Shown piece by piece: positions 44,340-53,247 of a DNA stretch of 64,000 bases. A program made the position numbers and the translations under genes. Position 1 is the stretch's first letter. The number at the start of each line of letters is the position of its first letter. The notes below the pieces were generated by a model, which was given only the letters and a program-made list of their open reading frames with translations, made no database searches and was not told where the DNA came from. The stretch is from Terrabacter sp. MAHUQ-38 (lineage in GTDB: Bacteria > Actinomycetota > Actinomycetes > Actinomycetales > Dermatophilaceae), in contig NZ_JACVCU010000003.1 of the NCBI RefSeq assembly GCF_014518425.1, positions 806,001-870,000 of the forward strand, read 5' to 3'.

Positions 44340-45557
44340 TCAGGCGCGCGACTCAGCAGCCTCGACGCGCTCGGGCTCGCGGACCGACGGAAGGGCCAGC
44401 AGCGCGATGACCGCCATGGCTCCGACGACGAGCAGGGAGCGCAGGACGCCGACGTGGTCGCCGAGGAAGCCGAGCAGCGGCGGACCGGCGAGGAAGGCCG
44501 TGTAGCCGATCGTCGAGACGACGCTCATACGGGCGGGGGCCCGTGCCGCGTCGTCGGCGGCGGCGCTCATGCCGACGGGGAAGCCCAGGCTCGCGCCGAC
44601 GCCCCAGACGGCCGCCCCGACGAAGGCGAGGACCGGGCCGCCGAAGACGACGAGGAGGCAGCCGACCACGGCCGAGACGAAGAGGACGCGCAGCACGGGG
44701 ATGCGGCCGCGCTCGTCGAGCAGTCGCGTCCCGAGCAGCCGGCCGGCGGTCATGGCGGTGAGGAAGACGGCGAACCCGACGACGCCGACCCAGCGCTCGA
44801 GGCCGTAGCCGTCCGAGAGAGCGACGGCGACCCAGTCGTTGGCGGTGCCCTCCGTGAACGCCGCGGCGAGCACGACGACGCCGATGAGGATGGTGCGCGG
44901 CTCACGCCACGCGGACGCGATGCCCGCCTTCTGCTTGACCTCGCTGCCGTCCTCGTCGAGCTCGACCTCGCGAGGCAGGAAGGCCTTGAAGAACCAGGGT
45001 GTGACGGCGAGGAGCATCACGACGACGCCCACGAGGTGGACCGCGATCGAGACGTGCAGGGCCGACAGGCCGGCGCCGATGAGCGCGCTGACGACGGTGC
45101 CTCCGCTGAAGGCGGCGTGGAAGCGGGGCATGATCGCCCGGCCGAGGTAGCGCTCGACGGAGGCGCCCTCGAGGTTCATCCCGACGTCGAAGACGCCGAC
45201 GCCCATGCCGACGAGGAAGAGCCCCGCCATGACGACCGGACGGTTGTGCAGGCCGGTGACGCCGACCCCGACGGCGGCGAGGCCGACACTCTGCACCAGG
45301 GCCGCACCGAGGAGGGTCCGTGCCGCGCCGAGGTGGTGGACGATCCAGCCGGAGATCGGCAGGCCGAGGACCGAGCCGACTGAGGCCGCGAGCAGCGTGA
45401 CGCCGAGCTCGCCCGCGGTGAGGGCCAGCTCGTGCTTGAGGTCGGGCACACGCGACGCGAACGCCGCGAAGGCGGCACCGTTGATCGCGAAGGCCGTGAA
45501 GACGGCGGTGCGTGCCGTGCGGACGACGGCGGCCGGCGGGGCGCTGGCGGCGGACAT
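44340..45557 (-). CDS. MFS transporter (FucP/YbjJ-like), LacI-controlled
   Basis: 405 aa, 12 helices. FAINGAAFAAFASRVPDLKH and VFDVGMNLEGASVERYLGR resemble the YbjJ/sugar-like MFS branch. It diverges from a LacI gene across two palindromic operators, implying substrate-induced expression. ATG at 45557. Confidence 0.88.
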   Translation of the reverse strand: MSAASAPPAAVVRTARTAVFTAFAINGAAFAAFASRVPDLKHELALTAGELGVTLLAASVGSVLGLPISGWIVHHLGAARTLLGAALVQSVGLAAVGVGVTGLHNRPVVMAGLFLVGMGVGVFDVGMNLEGASVERYLGRAIMPRFHAAFSGGTVVSALIGAGLSALHVSIAVHLVGVVVMLLAVTPWFFKAFLPREVELDEDGSEVKQKAGIASAWREPRTILIGVVVLAAAFTEGTANDWVAVALSDGYGLERWVGVVGFAVFLTAMTAGRLLGTRLLDERGRIPVLRVLFVSAVVGCLLVVFGGPVLAFVGAAVWGVGASLGFPVGMSAAADDAARAPARMSVVSTIGYTAFLAGPPLLGFLGDHVGVLRSLLVVGAMAVIALLALPSVREPERVEAAESRA

Positions 45558-45592
45558 GTGTGAAGCCTCTCAGGACTGGGCCGTACTCTGCT

Positions 45593-45621
45593 TCGAATCG
45601 ATTCGACTCGAATCGTTTCGA
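45593..45621. promoter_or_regulatory. Tandem LacI-type operators
   Basis: TCGAATCGATTCGA (45593-45606) is a perfect 14-bp palindrome; TCGAATCGTTTCGA (45608-45621) is a near-perfect second copy, 15 bp centre to centre. They lie between the divergent MFS and lacI starts, 13 bp before lacI. Confidence 0.8.
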
Positions 45622-45634
45622 TAGGATGCCTCCC

Positions 45635-46708
45635 ATGGTTGCCCGAGGTCAAGCCCGCCCCACGCTCCGCGACGTCGCCGAGCGCGCCGGGGTATCGGTC
45701 TCGACGGCCTCGCTCGTCTTCAGCGGCAAGGGGCCGGTCGCCGAAGCGACGGGCGAGCGCGTCCGGGCCGCCGCTGCCGAGCTCGGGTTCACCGGTCCCA
45801 ACCCGCTCGCCTCGTCACTGCGCCAGGGCCGGGCCGGTGCGGTCGGGGTCCTCGTCGAGGGCCGGCTCCGCATGGCGTTCCGCGACCCCTTCGCCGTCGC
45901 CGTCCTCGACGGTCTCGCCGAGGAGCTCGAGCGCGTGCCGACGGGGATGCTCCTGCTCGGCCAGCCCACCGACGACGTGGAGTCCGTCGTGCCTCAGCTC
46001 GCCGGGCTCGCGCTCGACGCCGTCGTCTTCTCGCTGTGCGGCCCCGGTGACCACCCCGCGGTCGACCACCTCGCCGCCCGCGGCATCCCGATGTTCAGCA
46101 CCGGCGTCCCGAGCGACCGGCGCGTGACCCAGGTCCGCATCGACGAACGAGGCTCCATCCGCGAGATCTCACGCTACGTGCGCGATCTCGGCCACCGGCG
46201 GGTCGCCCAGGTCGCCATGCCGCTCGGGCCGATGGGTGAGCCGGGACCGATCCGCGAAGAGCTCGTGACCGACGCCAACGCGCAGATACCCTCGGTCGGC
46301 CGCGTGCTCGGCTTCCGCGACGTCTTCGGCGCCGACGCACCCGTCATCCAGACCGGTGACGGGTCGTCGGTCGAGGGCGGCATCATCGCGGGCCGGGCCC
46401 TGCTCGACGTCCCGGAGCGGCAGCGGCCGACGGCGATCGTCGCCCAGTCCGACGTCATCGCCGCCGGTGTCGTCATCGCCGCCGAGGAGCTCGGCCTCCG
46501 CGTCCCCGACGACCTCAGCGTCACCGGCTTCGACGGTGTCGACCTCCCGTGGCTGCCGCACCGTCTCACGACGATGGACCAGCAGGGCCGCGAGCGCGGC
46601 CGGATCGTCGGTCGGCTCGTGCGTCGCCGGCTCGACGGCACGCGCCCGCGCAACGTCGTCGCGCCCGCCACCCTGCGCGAGGGCACGACGACCGCTCGAC
46701 CGCGCTGA
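45635..46708 (+). CDS. LacI-family transcriptional regulator
   Basis: 357 aa. The N-terminal HTH PTLRDVAERAGVSVSTASLV and hinge are followed by a periplasmic-binding-like domain with DLGHRRVAQVAMPLG and DDLSVTGFDGVDLP. ATG 45635 is chosen; ATG 45626 is possible. The tandem operators upstream make it autoregulated and the controller of the divergent MFS gene. Confidence 0.93.
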   Translation: MVARGQARPTLRDVAERAGVSVSTASLVFSGKGPVAEATGERVRAAAAELGFTGPNPLASSLRQGRAGAVGVLVEGRLRMAFRDPFAVAVLDGLAEELERVPTGMLLLGQPTDDVESVVPQLAGLALDAVVFSLCGPGDHPAVDHLAARGIPMFSTGVPSDRRVTQVRIDERGSIREISRYVRDLGHRRVAQVAMPLGPMGEPGPIREELVTDANAQIPSVGRVLGFRDVFGADAPVIQTGDGSSVEGGIIAGRALLDVPERQRPTAIVAQSDVIAAGVVIAAEELGLRVPDDLSVTGFDGVDLPWLPHRLTTMDQQGRERGRIVGRLVRRRLDGTRPRNVVAPATLREGTTTARPR

Positions 46709-46724
46709 CCGCTCGACCGCGCTG
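46691..46724. repeat. 17-bp tandem duplication at the lacI stop
   Basis: ACCGCTCGACCGCGCTG occurs at 46691-46707 and 46708-46724. The first copy ends in TG of the TGA stop. Confidence 0.85.
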
Positions 46725-46758
46725 ACCGGCACACGGCGACCGGATCGCCGCGGGAACA

Positions 46759-46848
46759 GGGACACCCCGCGTACCTGGAAGAGCTCTCCTACCCTTGCTG
46801 CATTCCTGCCCTGGGGGAGTTCGGAGAGGTACCACCACGCGGGGTGCC
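46759..46848 (-). ncRNA. ffs: Signal recognition particle RNA (small bacterial type, 4.5S)
   Basis: On the minus strand the conserved helix 8 reads CCCCCAGGGCAGGAATGCAG then CAAGGGTA, with GGAA tetraloop closed by GCA/TGC and the asymmetric Ffh-binding loop. Flanking arms CTCTCC/GGAGAG and GGCACCCCGCG/CGCGGGGTG close the hairpin. It assembles with Ffh to target membrane proteins. Ends are estimated from pairing. Confidence 0.9.
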
Positions 46849-46874
46849 GACGGTCAGTGTATGCGCCGTCGACG

Positions 46875-48185
46875 TCAGCCGGAAATCCGCCCGTCCGCGG
46901 GCTCCGGGACCCTCTCGACCAGGCGGATGCCGTTGACGTGCGGCGGCAGACGACGCTCGACGACGAGCGCGATGACCGCGAGCAGCGCGCACGCGCCGAC
47001 GAGGAAGCCGATGTAGACGAGGCCCAGGTCGCGGCCGATGAGCACGCTCGCGACGACGGGTCCGACGACGAAGGCGACCGAGAACATGAGCGAGCTGAGC
47101 GCGTTGTAGCGGCCACGGAGGTGGTCCGGCGCAAGGTCGTTGACCATGGCCGCGCTCGTCGGCTGCAGCATGGTCTCGCCCAGGCCGAAGACTCCGGCAC
47201 ACGCACAGAGGAACACCGTCGCGACGAGCGTGCCCGGCACGAGCGACGTGGCGCCGAGCAGCGACCACGCGACCATCCACGTCAGCGCCATGACGACCGT
47301 GACCCGGGTGCGACGCCGGCCCTCGATGCGCTGCAGCACGAACAGCTGGAGCACGACGATGACGATGGTGTTGGCGGCGAAGGCGTAACCAAGGCCCTCC
47401 GTCGAGATCTGCCCCTCGGCGCGCGCATAGGCGGGCATGCCGGCATTGAGCTGGGGATAGCTGACGAGCGCCGCGACCGAGACGAGCAGCAGCAGCGCCC
47501 GCAGCCGTGGGTCGCGCAGCAGAGCGAGGTAGGAGATCTTGGCGCCGTCGTCGTCGGCGGGCCGCTCGGCGCGGTCGCGCGCGTGCCGCAGCGGACCGAG
47601 CAGGATGATGAGCGCCGGGACGTAGCTGAGCGCGTCGAGGAGGTAGACGGCGGTGAACGTGCCCGGACGCGCGACGTCGACGAAGCGGCCACCGACGATG
47701 CCGCCGATGCCGATGCCGAGGTTGAGCAGCGTGAAGTTGAGGCCGAAGTAGCGCTGCCGCTGGCCGGACGGGATGAGGTTGCCGATGAGCGCGCTCGACG
47801 CCGGCCACACGATGCCGAAGCCGTAGCCGAGGAGCACGAGCGCGAACGCGGCCTGCGCCGTCGTCGTGGCATAGGCCAGCAGGATGTCGGCGAGCAGCAG
47901 GGCCACGAGGCTGCTCGCGTAGACGCGGCGCGGGCCGATGCGGTCGATGAGCGCCCCTGCGGGCGTCACCAGGACGATGCCGACCCCGGCCTGCAACGCG
48001 AGGAGCAGGCCGACCGTCTCGAGCGCGATGCCGCGGACCTCGTGGAGGTAGACGACCATGAACGGCAGGACGAGCCCCGTGCCGATCGCCTGGAAGACGA
48101 CGGTCGAGATGAGCAGCCTTCCGTCACGGGGCAGGTCGTGCCAGAAGGAGGACAACGGCGGGCGGTCGGCGGTGGTCGAGCTCAC
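46875..48185 (-). CDS. MFS transporter (MdtH/YajR-like)
   Basis: 436 aa, 12 helices: FQAIGTGLVLPFMVVYLHEV in helix 1, motif A-like GALIDRIGPRRVY, and FGLGETMLQPTSAAMVNDLA in the second half. Likely a proton-driven exporter; substrate unknown. GTG at 48185. It ends 27 bp from the SRP RNA gene. Confidence 0.88.
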   Translation of the reverse strand: MSSTTADRPPLSSFWHDLPRDGRLLISTVVFQAIGTGLVLPFMVVYLHEVRGIALETVGLLLALQAGVGIVLVTPAGALIDRIGPRRVYASSLVALLLADILLAYATTTAQAAFALVLLGYGFGIVWPASSALIGNLIPSGQRQRYFGLNFTLLNLGIGIGGIVGGRFVDVARPGTFTAVYLLDALSYVPALIILLGPLRHARDRAERPADDDGAKISYLALLRDPRLRALLLLVSVAALVSYPQLNAGMPAYARAEGQISTEGLGYAFAANTIVIVVLQLFVLQRIEGRRRTRVTVVMALTWMVAWSLLGATSLVPGTLVATVFLCACAGVFGLGETMLQPTSAAMVNDLAPDHLRGRYNALSSLMFSVAFVVGPVVASVLIGRDLGLVYIGFLVGACALLAVIALVVERRLPPHVNGIRLVERVPEPADGRISG

Positions 48186-48292
48186 CGGGAGAGTCTGCCG
48201 TCCAGCACCGACAGTGTCGTGCGCTTTTTAGGCCGAGGGAGGATCGGGGAACCGTCGGTCGCTCGTTCGTCGCTCCCGACGGATCCGGAAGA

Positions 48293-48355
48293 CTCCGCCG
48301 AAACGGATCGACCCCGTCGCGCTGGGCGCGACGGGGTCGATCCGTTTCGGCGGAG
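48293..48355 (-). terminator. 30-bp perfect inverted repeat at the tRNA-Ser 3' end
   Basis: 48293-48322 is the exact reverse complement of 48326-48355 with a 3-nt loop. The right arm includes the last five bases of tRNA-Ser, so it serves as that gene's terminator and overlaps the mature RNA. Confidence 0.8.
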
Positions 48356-48435
48356 GATGGGGGATTTGAACCCCCGAGGGTTTTATCCCAACACGATTTC
48401 CAATCGTGCGCACTAGGCCACTATGCGAATCCTCC
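48351..48435 (-). tRNA. tRNA-Ser (anticodon GGA)
   Basis: On the minus strand the acceptor GGAGGAT pairs with ATCCTCC, the anticodon stem CACGA/TCGTG closes TTGGAAA (anticodon GGA), a long variable arm follows, and the T-stem GGGGG/CCCCC closes TTCAAAT. The discriminator is G; CCA is not encoded. Confidence 0.95.
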
Positions 48436-48542
48436 GTCGGGCAGGTTACCGGAGCCCGACCGCCGACAAGAAATCGTGTCATCGTCCGAGGTGGGTGAGA
48501 CCCGATTGCCGCGCGTGAGCCCGCCCTGAAAGCATCGGTCGC

Positions 48543-49550
48543 ATGTCGCTCGCCGCACTCCACCGCCGCAACCTGCTCAAGGAGACCGACCTGACGCCCG
48601 ATGAGTTCCGGGCGCTGCTCGACCTCGCCGCCGAGCTGAAGGCAGCGAAGCGCGAGGGCCGCGAGGAACGGCGCCTCGCCGGCAAGAACATCGCGCTCAT
48701 CTTCGAGAAGACCTCGACCCGCACCCGCTGCGCGTTCGAGGTCGCGGCCGCCGACCAGGGCGCGAGCACGACCTACCTCGACCCGAGCGGGTCGCAGATC
48801 GGTCACAAGGAGTCGGTGAAGGACACCGCGCGCGTGCTCGGCCGCTTCTACGACGGCATCGAGTACCGCGGCTCCGGCCACGACGTCGTCGAGACGCTCG
48901 GCGCGTTCGCCGGCGTCCCCGTCTGGAACGGCCTCACCGACGACTGGCACCCGACGCAGTCGCTGTGCGACGCGCTGACGATGCGCGAGCACGCCGGCAA
49001 GCCCGACGAGCAGATCGCGTACGCCTACGTCGGCGACGCCCGGTTCAACATGGGCAACTCGCTCCTGGTCACGGGGGCCATCCTCGGCATGGACGTGCGC
49101 ATCGTGGCACCGCGCTCGCTGTGGCCGTCGGACGCCGTCGTCGCCCTCGCGCGCAGGTATGGCGCCGAGACCGGTGCGCGTGTCACGGTGACCGACGACG
49201 TGGCCGAGGGCGTCAAGGGCGTCGACTTCGTGCACACTGACGTCTGGGTGTCGATGGGCGAGCCGAAAGCCGTGTGGGCCGAACGCATCGGGCTGCTGGG
49301 GCCCTACCAGGTCAACGCGGAGCTGCTTGCGCTGTCAGGCAATCCGCGGGTCAAGTTCATGCACTGCCTGCCCGCCTTCCACGACCTCGAGACGAAGGTC
49401 GGCCTCGACGTCCACGAGCAGTTCGGCCTCAAGGAGCTCGAGGTCACCGACGACGTGTTCGAGTCGCAGGCGTCCATCGTCTTCGACCAGGCCGAGAACC
49501 GGATGCACACGATCAAGGCAGTCATCGTCGCGACGATGACCCAGCTCTGA
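48543..49550 (+). CDS. arcB: Ornithine carbamoyltransferase (ArcB/enteric ArgF type)
   Basis: 335 aa. Carbamoyl-phosphate site [15 protein letters not shown], ornithine-side SMGEPKAVW, and [11 protein letters not shown] are intact. Length and the [20 protein letters not shown] block place it with catabolic ArcB or enteric ArgF rather than the shorter actinobacterial anabolic ArgF. No arcA, arcC or other arg gene adjoins it, so direction of use is open. Confidence 0.92.
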   Translation: MSLAALHRRNLLKETDLTPDEFRALLDLAAELKAAKREGREERRLAGKNIALIFEKTSTRTRCAFEVAAADQGASTTYLDPSGSQIGHKESVKDTARVLGRFYDGIEYRGSGHDVVETLGAFAGVPVWNGLTDDWHPTQSLCDALTMREHAGKPDEQIAYAYVGDARFNMGNSLLVTGAILGMDVRIVAPRSLWPSDAVVALARRYGAETGARVTVTDDVAEGVKGVDFVHTDVWVSMGEPKAVWAERIGLLGPYQVNAELLALSGNPRVKFMHCLPAFHDLETKVGLDVHEQFGLKELEVTDDVFESQASIVFDQAENRMHTIKAVIVATMTQL

Positions 49551-49610
49551 CGCCCGCCGTTCACGCTCGGGTGGGGGCGGCGTTCACGCGGGTGCGGGAG
49601 AACGGCATCC

Positions 49611-50717
49611 ATGCGCATCTCTCGCCGCCCACACTGCTCCCCCGTCCGCAGCTCCCGCCGCTCCGCACGCGGCACTCGAACGCTGCACGCGACGCTCGCC
49701 GCGCTCCTCCTGCTCCCGGTGCTCGGCACCGCGGCCACCGCGTCCGCGTCGGCTGCCGAGGCCGGAGACGCCGCTGGACAGCAGAAGGACGGCCACTTCG
49801 GCTTCGCCGTCATCGGTGACGTGCCCTACGGCGCGGCGCAGATCGCGGCGTTCCCGTCGATGGTCGACCGGATCAACGCCGAGCCGGGGCTCTCGCTCGC
49901 GGTCCACGTCGGCGACATCAAGAACGGCTCGTCGCCCTGCACCGACACGTACAACGCGATGATCAGGGCGCAGTTCGAACGGTTCGTGGCGCCGCTGCTC
50001 TACACGCCGGGCGACAACGAGTGGACCGACTGCCACCGCGCCGCGGCCGGCGGTTACGACCCGCTCGAGCGGCTCGCCGCCGTGCGCGAGACGTTCTTCG
50101 CCCAGCCGGGACGGACGCTGGGTGCCGCTCCGATCACCGTCGGCTCGCAGGCGGCCCGAGGCCTCCCCGAGAACGTGTCGTTGCGCCGCCAAGGCCTGTC
50201 CATGGCCACGCTGCACGTCGTCGGCAGCAACAACGACCTCGCGCCGTGGACGGGCCTCGGCCTCACCTCCCCCACCGCCGAGCAGGTCGCCGAGGAGCGC
50301 GCCCGCATGGACGCGACGACCGACCTCGTCCGCGAGACGTTCGCCCGGGCGCGGCTGCGCAACGACCGCGCCGTCGTCCTCTTCCAGCAGGCCGACATGT
50401 TCGACCCGACGTTCGCGCCGACCCCGGCCGGCACGTCGTCGTTCAACCGGCTCGTCCAGGTGCTCGTCGACGAGGCGAGCACGTTCGACGGCGACGTCTA
50501 CCTCTTCGACGGCGACAGCCACCACTACAACGTCGACCAGCCGCTGGCGACCGGCTCGCGCTGGCTGGGCTACTACGACGTCAAGGGCACGGCCGACAAC
50601 CTGACCCGTGTCACGGTGGACGGCGAGGAGCAGAACACCGACTTCCTCAAGGTCACGGTGAACCGCCCGGGCGCCGGGCACGTGCTCTCCTGGGAGCGCG
50701 TCCCGTACGCCTCCTGA
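49611..50717 (+). CDS. Secreted metallophosphoesterase-like protein
   Basis: 368 aa. Twin-arginine-like basic start (SSRRSARGTR) and hydrophobic core (ATLAALLLLPVLGTAATA), cleavage near ASA-AE. The metal motifs are GFAVIGDVPYG, LAVHVGDIKNG, YTPGDNEW and LFDGDSHHYN, of which the GDxx, GDN(E) and GDSHH sites match calcineurin-like phosphoesterases. Its substrate is extracellular and unknown. ATG 49611 has weak upstream purines (GGGAGAACGG). Confidence 0.85.
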   Translation: MRISRRPHCSPVRSSRRSARGTRTLHATLAALLLLPVLGTAATASASAAEAGDAAGQQKDGHFGFAVIGDVPYGAAQIAAFPSMVDRINAEPGLSLAVHVGDIKNGSSPCTDTYNAMIRAQFERFVAPLLYTPGDNEWTDCHRAAAGGYDPLERLAAVRETFFAQPGRTLGAAPITVGSQAARGLPENVSLRRQGLSMATLHVVGSNNDLAPWTGLGLTSPTAEQVAEERARMDATTDLVRETFARARLRNDRAVVLFQQADMFDPTFAPTPAGTSSFNRLVQVLVDEASTFDGDVYLFDGDSHHYNVDQPLATGSRWLGYYDVKGTADNLTRVTVDGEEQNTDFLKVTVNRPGAGHVLSWERVPYAS

Positions 50718-50749
50718 CCCCTTGTGGGGGCCACCACCACCTGGCGTAT

Positions 50750-50776
50750 GCCGTCGCGCGAGGTCCGCGCGACGGC
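50750..50776. terminator. Bidirectional terminator between convergent genes
   Basis: GCCGTCGCGCG (50750-50760) pairs perfectly with CGCGCGACGGC (50766-50776), 5-nt loop, between the phosphoesterase and the response-regulator gene. Confidence 0.75.
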
Positions 50777-50806
50777 ACCCACGGGTGCCGGGCCGGCGTC
50801 AGGACG

Positions 50807-51484
50807 TCAGCGCCGGCGAGGCAGGTAGCGGTGCTCCGGACGCCCGGTCGAGCCGTAGGTGAGGTCGAGGTCGAGCAGCTGCTTCTTGACGAGACCGGCG
50901 AGGTAGCGCTGCGCCGTCGGCCGGCTCGCGCCGAGGATCTCGGCGACCTCGGCCGCCCCGATCGGCGCGGGCGCGGCCGCGACGATCTCGAGCACGCGGG
51001 CCATCGTCGGCTGCAGCGTACGGGTCGCGGCGGCCCGGCGAGGCGGTGCGCCCCGGAGGCCGTAGAGCGTGTCGACGACCTGCTGGTCCGCCTCCGGTTC
51101 GCGGTCCATCCGCTCGGCCCAGGTGCGGTAGCCCTCGAGCTGCTCGCGCAGGGCCGCGAAGGTGAACGGCTTGACGAGGTAGTACAGCGCCCCGAGCTGC
51201 ATCGCCGTGCGCACCGAGTCGATGTCGCGCGCCGCCGTGACGAGGAGGAAGTCCGGTACCCGCTCCCCCGAGGCCGCGATCTGCCGGATGAGGTCCAGCC
51301 CGCTGAAGTCGGGCAGGTACATGTCGAGGAGCAGCAGGTCCGGCGTAGTCGAGCCGACGAGCTCACGGGCCTCGGCGCCGGTGTGGGTCTCGCCCACGAC
51401 CTCGAAGCCGGACACCCTGGCGACACTGAGGGCGTGCGCCTGGGCGACGCGGTAGTCGTCGTCGACGACGAGGACGCGGATCAT
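50807..51484 (-). CDS. Response regulator, CitB/DcuR type
   Basis: 225 aa. The receiver domain has acidic pair VDDDYRV, phosphoacceptor Asp in LLLLDMYLPDFSG, Thr/Lys in LLVTAARD and YYLVKPFTF. The C-terminal winged HTH (IGAAEVAEILGASRPTAQRY) is of the CitB family. ATG overlaps the kinase stop (ATGA). It probably controls the ABC operon transcribed away from this pair. Confidence 0.93.
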   Translation of the reverse strand: MIRVLVVDDDYRVAQAHALSVARVSGFEVVGETHTGAEARELVGSTTPDLLLLDMYLPDFSGLDLIRQIAASGERVPDFLLVTAARDIDSVRTAMQLGALYYLVKPFTFAALREQLEGYRTWAERMDREPEADQQVVDTLYGLRGAPPRRAAATRTLQPTMARVLEIVAAAPAPIGAAEVAEILGASRPTAQRYLAGLVKKQLLDLDLTYGSTGRPEHRYLPRRR

Positions 51485-53088
51485 GACACTCCTTCGGGGA
51501 CCCGCAGCGGCAGCCGGACCTCGAACCTGGCACCGTCGGGTGAGCTCACCTCGATCGTCCCACCGGCCCGTGTGACGAGCCGGTGCACGAGTGCGAGGCC
51601 GACACCGCGGCGCATCTCGCCCCGCGGCTGCTTCGTCGAGAACCCGTCGAGGAAGACCTCCCCCAGACGCTCCTCGGCGATGCCGGGCCCCGTGTCGGTC
51701 ACTGTCAGCAGCAGCGCGTCGGCGGTGCAGAAGACCTGCACGACCACCTCGCCGCGAGGGTGCTTTCCAGCCGACGCGGGATCGTCGGCCACGGCGTCGA
51801 CGGCGTTGTCGATGAGGTTGCCGAGGACCGTCACGACGGGCAGGTCGTCGTCGCGTCCCGCCTCGAGACGGCTGCTCGGGTCGAGGCGCACGACGACGTC
51901 GCGCTCCGCGGCCACCGTGGTCTTGGCGAGCAGCAGTGCCGCGACGACCGGCGAGCCGAGACGCGCCCGGATCTCCTCACTCGCCATGACGGTCCCGGCC
52001 TGCAGCTCCTGGCTGTAGCGCGTGGCCTCCTCGACCTCACCGAGCTCGAGGAGCACCGAGAGCACGTGCAGGCGGTTCGAGAACTCGTGCTCCTGCGCCC
52101 GCAGGGCCGTCGAGAGGCTCTCCATCGAGTCCAGCTGACGTACCAGTGCCTCGAGCTCGGTGCGGTCCCGGATCGTGACCACCCAGCCGGCGTTGCGTCC
52201 CGCCACGATGACGGGCATCCGGTTGAGCACGAGCAGGTGCTCGTCCGTGACGGCGACGAGGTCCGCGCCCTCGACCTCGCCCGTGATGATGCGCCGCAGC
52301 CGGCCTTCGGGCACCACGTCCTCGACCCGGTGGCCGAGCCCGGACGACGTGATGCCGAGCAGCCGGCGCGCCTCCTCGTTGAGGACGTTGATCGATCCCT
52401 TGGCGTCGACGGCCAGCACGCCTTCCCGTATGCCGTGGAGCATCGCCTCCCGCTCCTGCATGAGCGCGACGATCTCGGCCGGCTCGAGACCGAAGGTCAC
52501 CCGCTTGATCGCGCGTGCCAGCAGCAGCGAGGCGGCGATGCCGAGAGCGAGGGCGATGCCGGCGTAGAGCGCGATGTCTAGGACCTCGGCGTGGAGCCGC
52601 ACGCCGACCTCCGACTCCAGGATGCCGACCGATACCTCGCCGACGCTGCGTCCGGACGCGTCCACGATCGGTGCCCGGGCGTTCGCGGAACGGCCCAGGC
52701 TGCCCGCGTCGATGCCCGTGTGCACCTGCCCGTCGAGCGCGACGACTGGTTCCTCGATGCGCTGGCCGATGAGGGCGGGGATCGGGTGTGAGTAGCGCCG
52801 GCCGCTGCCGTCGATGATGACGACGTACGACGCGCCCGTCGAGGCTCGGACCCGTTCGCCGAGGGCGGGCAGCACGTGCTGGGGATCGCCGCTCTGCACC
52901 TCCTGGGCGACCTGGGGCACGCGGCCCAGCGTCACGGCGATGCCGGTCGCCTGCTCGGTGGCTCGGGTGTCAGCGACCTGGGACGTCAGGCGGGCGAACA
53001 GGGCAAAGCCCACGGCCAGCGTGACCACGACGATCCCGAGGACGGCCAGCAGGATCCGAGCGGCCAGCGTCCTGCCCAGTGGCGGCAT
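51481..53088 (-). CDS. Sensor histidine kinase, CitA/DcuS type
   Basis: 535 aa. Two membrane helices (about 10-33 and 173-195) bracket an extracellular sensor domain. A PAS domain (about 215-310), H-box LRAQEHEFSNRLHVL and ATPase boxes LIDNAVDAV, TDTGPGIAEE and GVGLALVHRLV follow. CitA-like kinases sense small carboxylates outside the cell; the ligand here is unknown. ATG 53088 follows GGAGGAGACGT. Divergent from the ABC operon starting at 53248. Confidence 0.93.
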   Translation of the reverse strand: MPPLGRTLAARILLAVLGIVVVTLAVGFALFARLTSQVADTRATEQATGIAVTLGRVPQVAQEVQSGDPQHVLPALGERVRASTGASYVVIIDGSGRRYSHPIPALIGQRIEEPVVALDGQVHTGIDAGSLGRSANARAPIVDASGRSVGEVSVGILESEVGVRLHAEVLDIALYAGIALALGIAASLLLARAIKRVTFGLEPAEIVALMQEREAMLHGIREGVLAVDAKGSINVLNEEARRLLGITSSGLGHRVEDVVPEGRLRRIITGEVEGADLVAVTDEHLLVLNRMPVIVAGRNAGWVVTIRDRTELEALVRQLDSMESLSTALRAQEHEFSNRLHVLSVLLELGEVEEATRYSQELQAGTVMASEEIRARLGSPVVAALLLAKTTVAAERDVVVRLDPSSRLEAGRDDDLPVVTVLGNLIDNAVDAVADDPASAGKHPRGEVVVQVFCTADALLLTVTDTGPGIAEERLGEVFLDGFSTKQPRGEMRRGVGLALVHRLVTRAGGTIEVSSPDGARFEVRLPLRVPEGVS

Positions 53089-53210
53089 ACGTCTCCTCCG
53101 CTCTTTGGGGTCGCCACCAGCATGGCTGAGCAGATTGCACAAAACCATCTGTATCGCGGCTATCGGACCGAACGATCACAAGCGTTCCGGCCGGGCACCG
53201 CCTCGCCCTA

Positions 53211-53228
53211 CGTTGACGCAACTCAACG
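53211..53228. promoter_or_regulatory. Inverted repeat before the ABC operon
   Basis: CGTTGA (53211-53216) and TCAACG (53223-53228) are inverted repeats 6 bp apart, 20 bp upstream of the first ABC gene and touching its ribosome binding site. Candidate target of the divergent response regulator. Confidence 0.4.
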
Positions 53229-53247
53229 AGGAGAAAGGACGGGGCAC

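Noticed and set aside
46569-46710. Extension of the lacI product beyond 46708
   Set aside because: The 17-bp duplication is after the TGA stop in frame; the protein ends normally.
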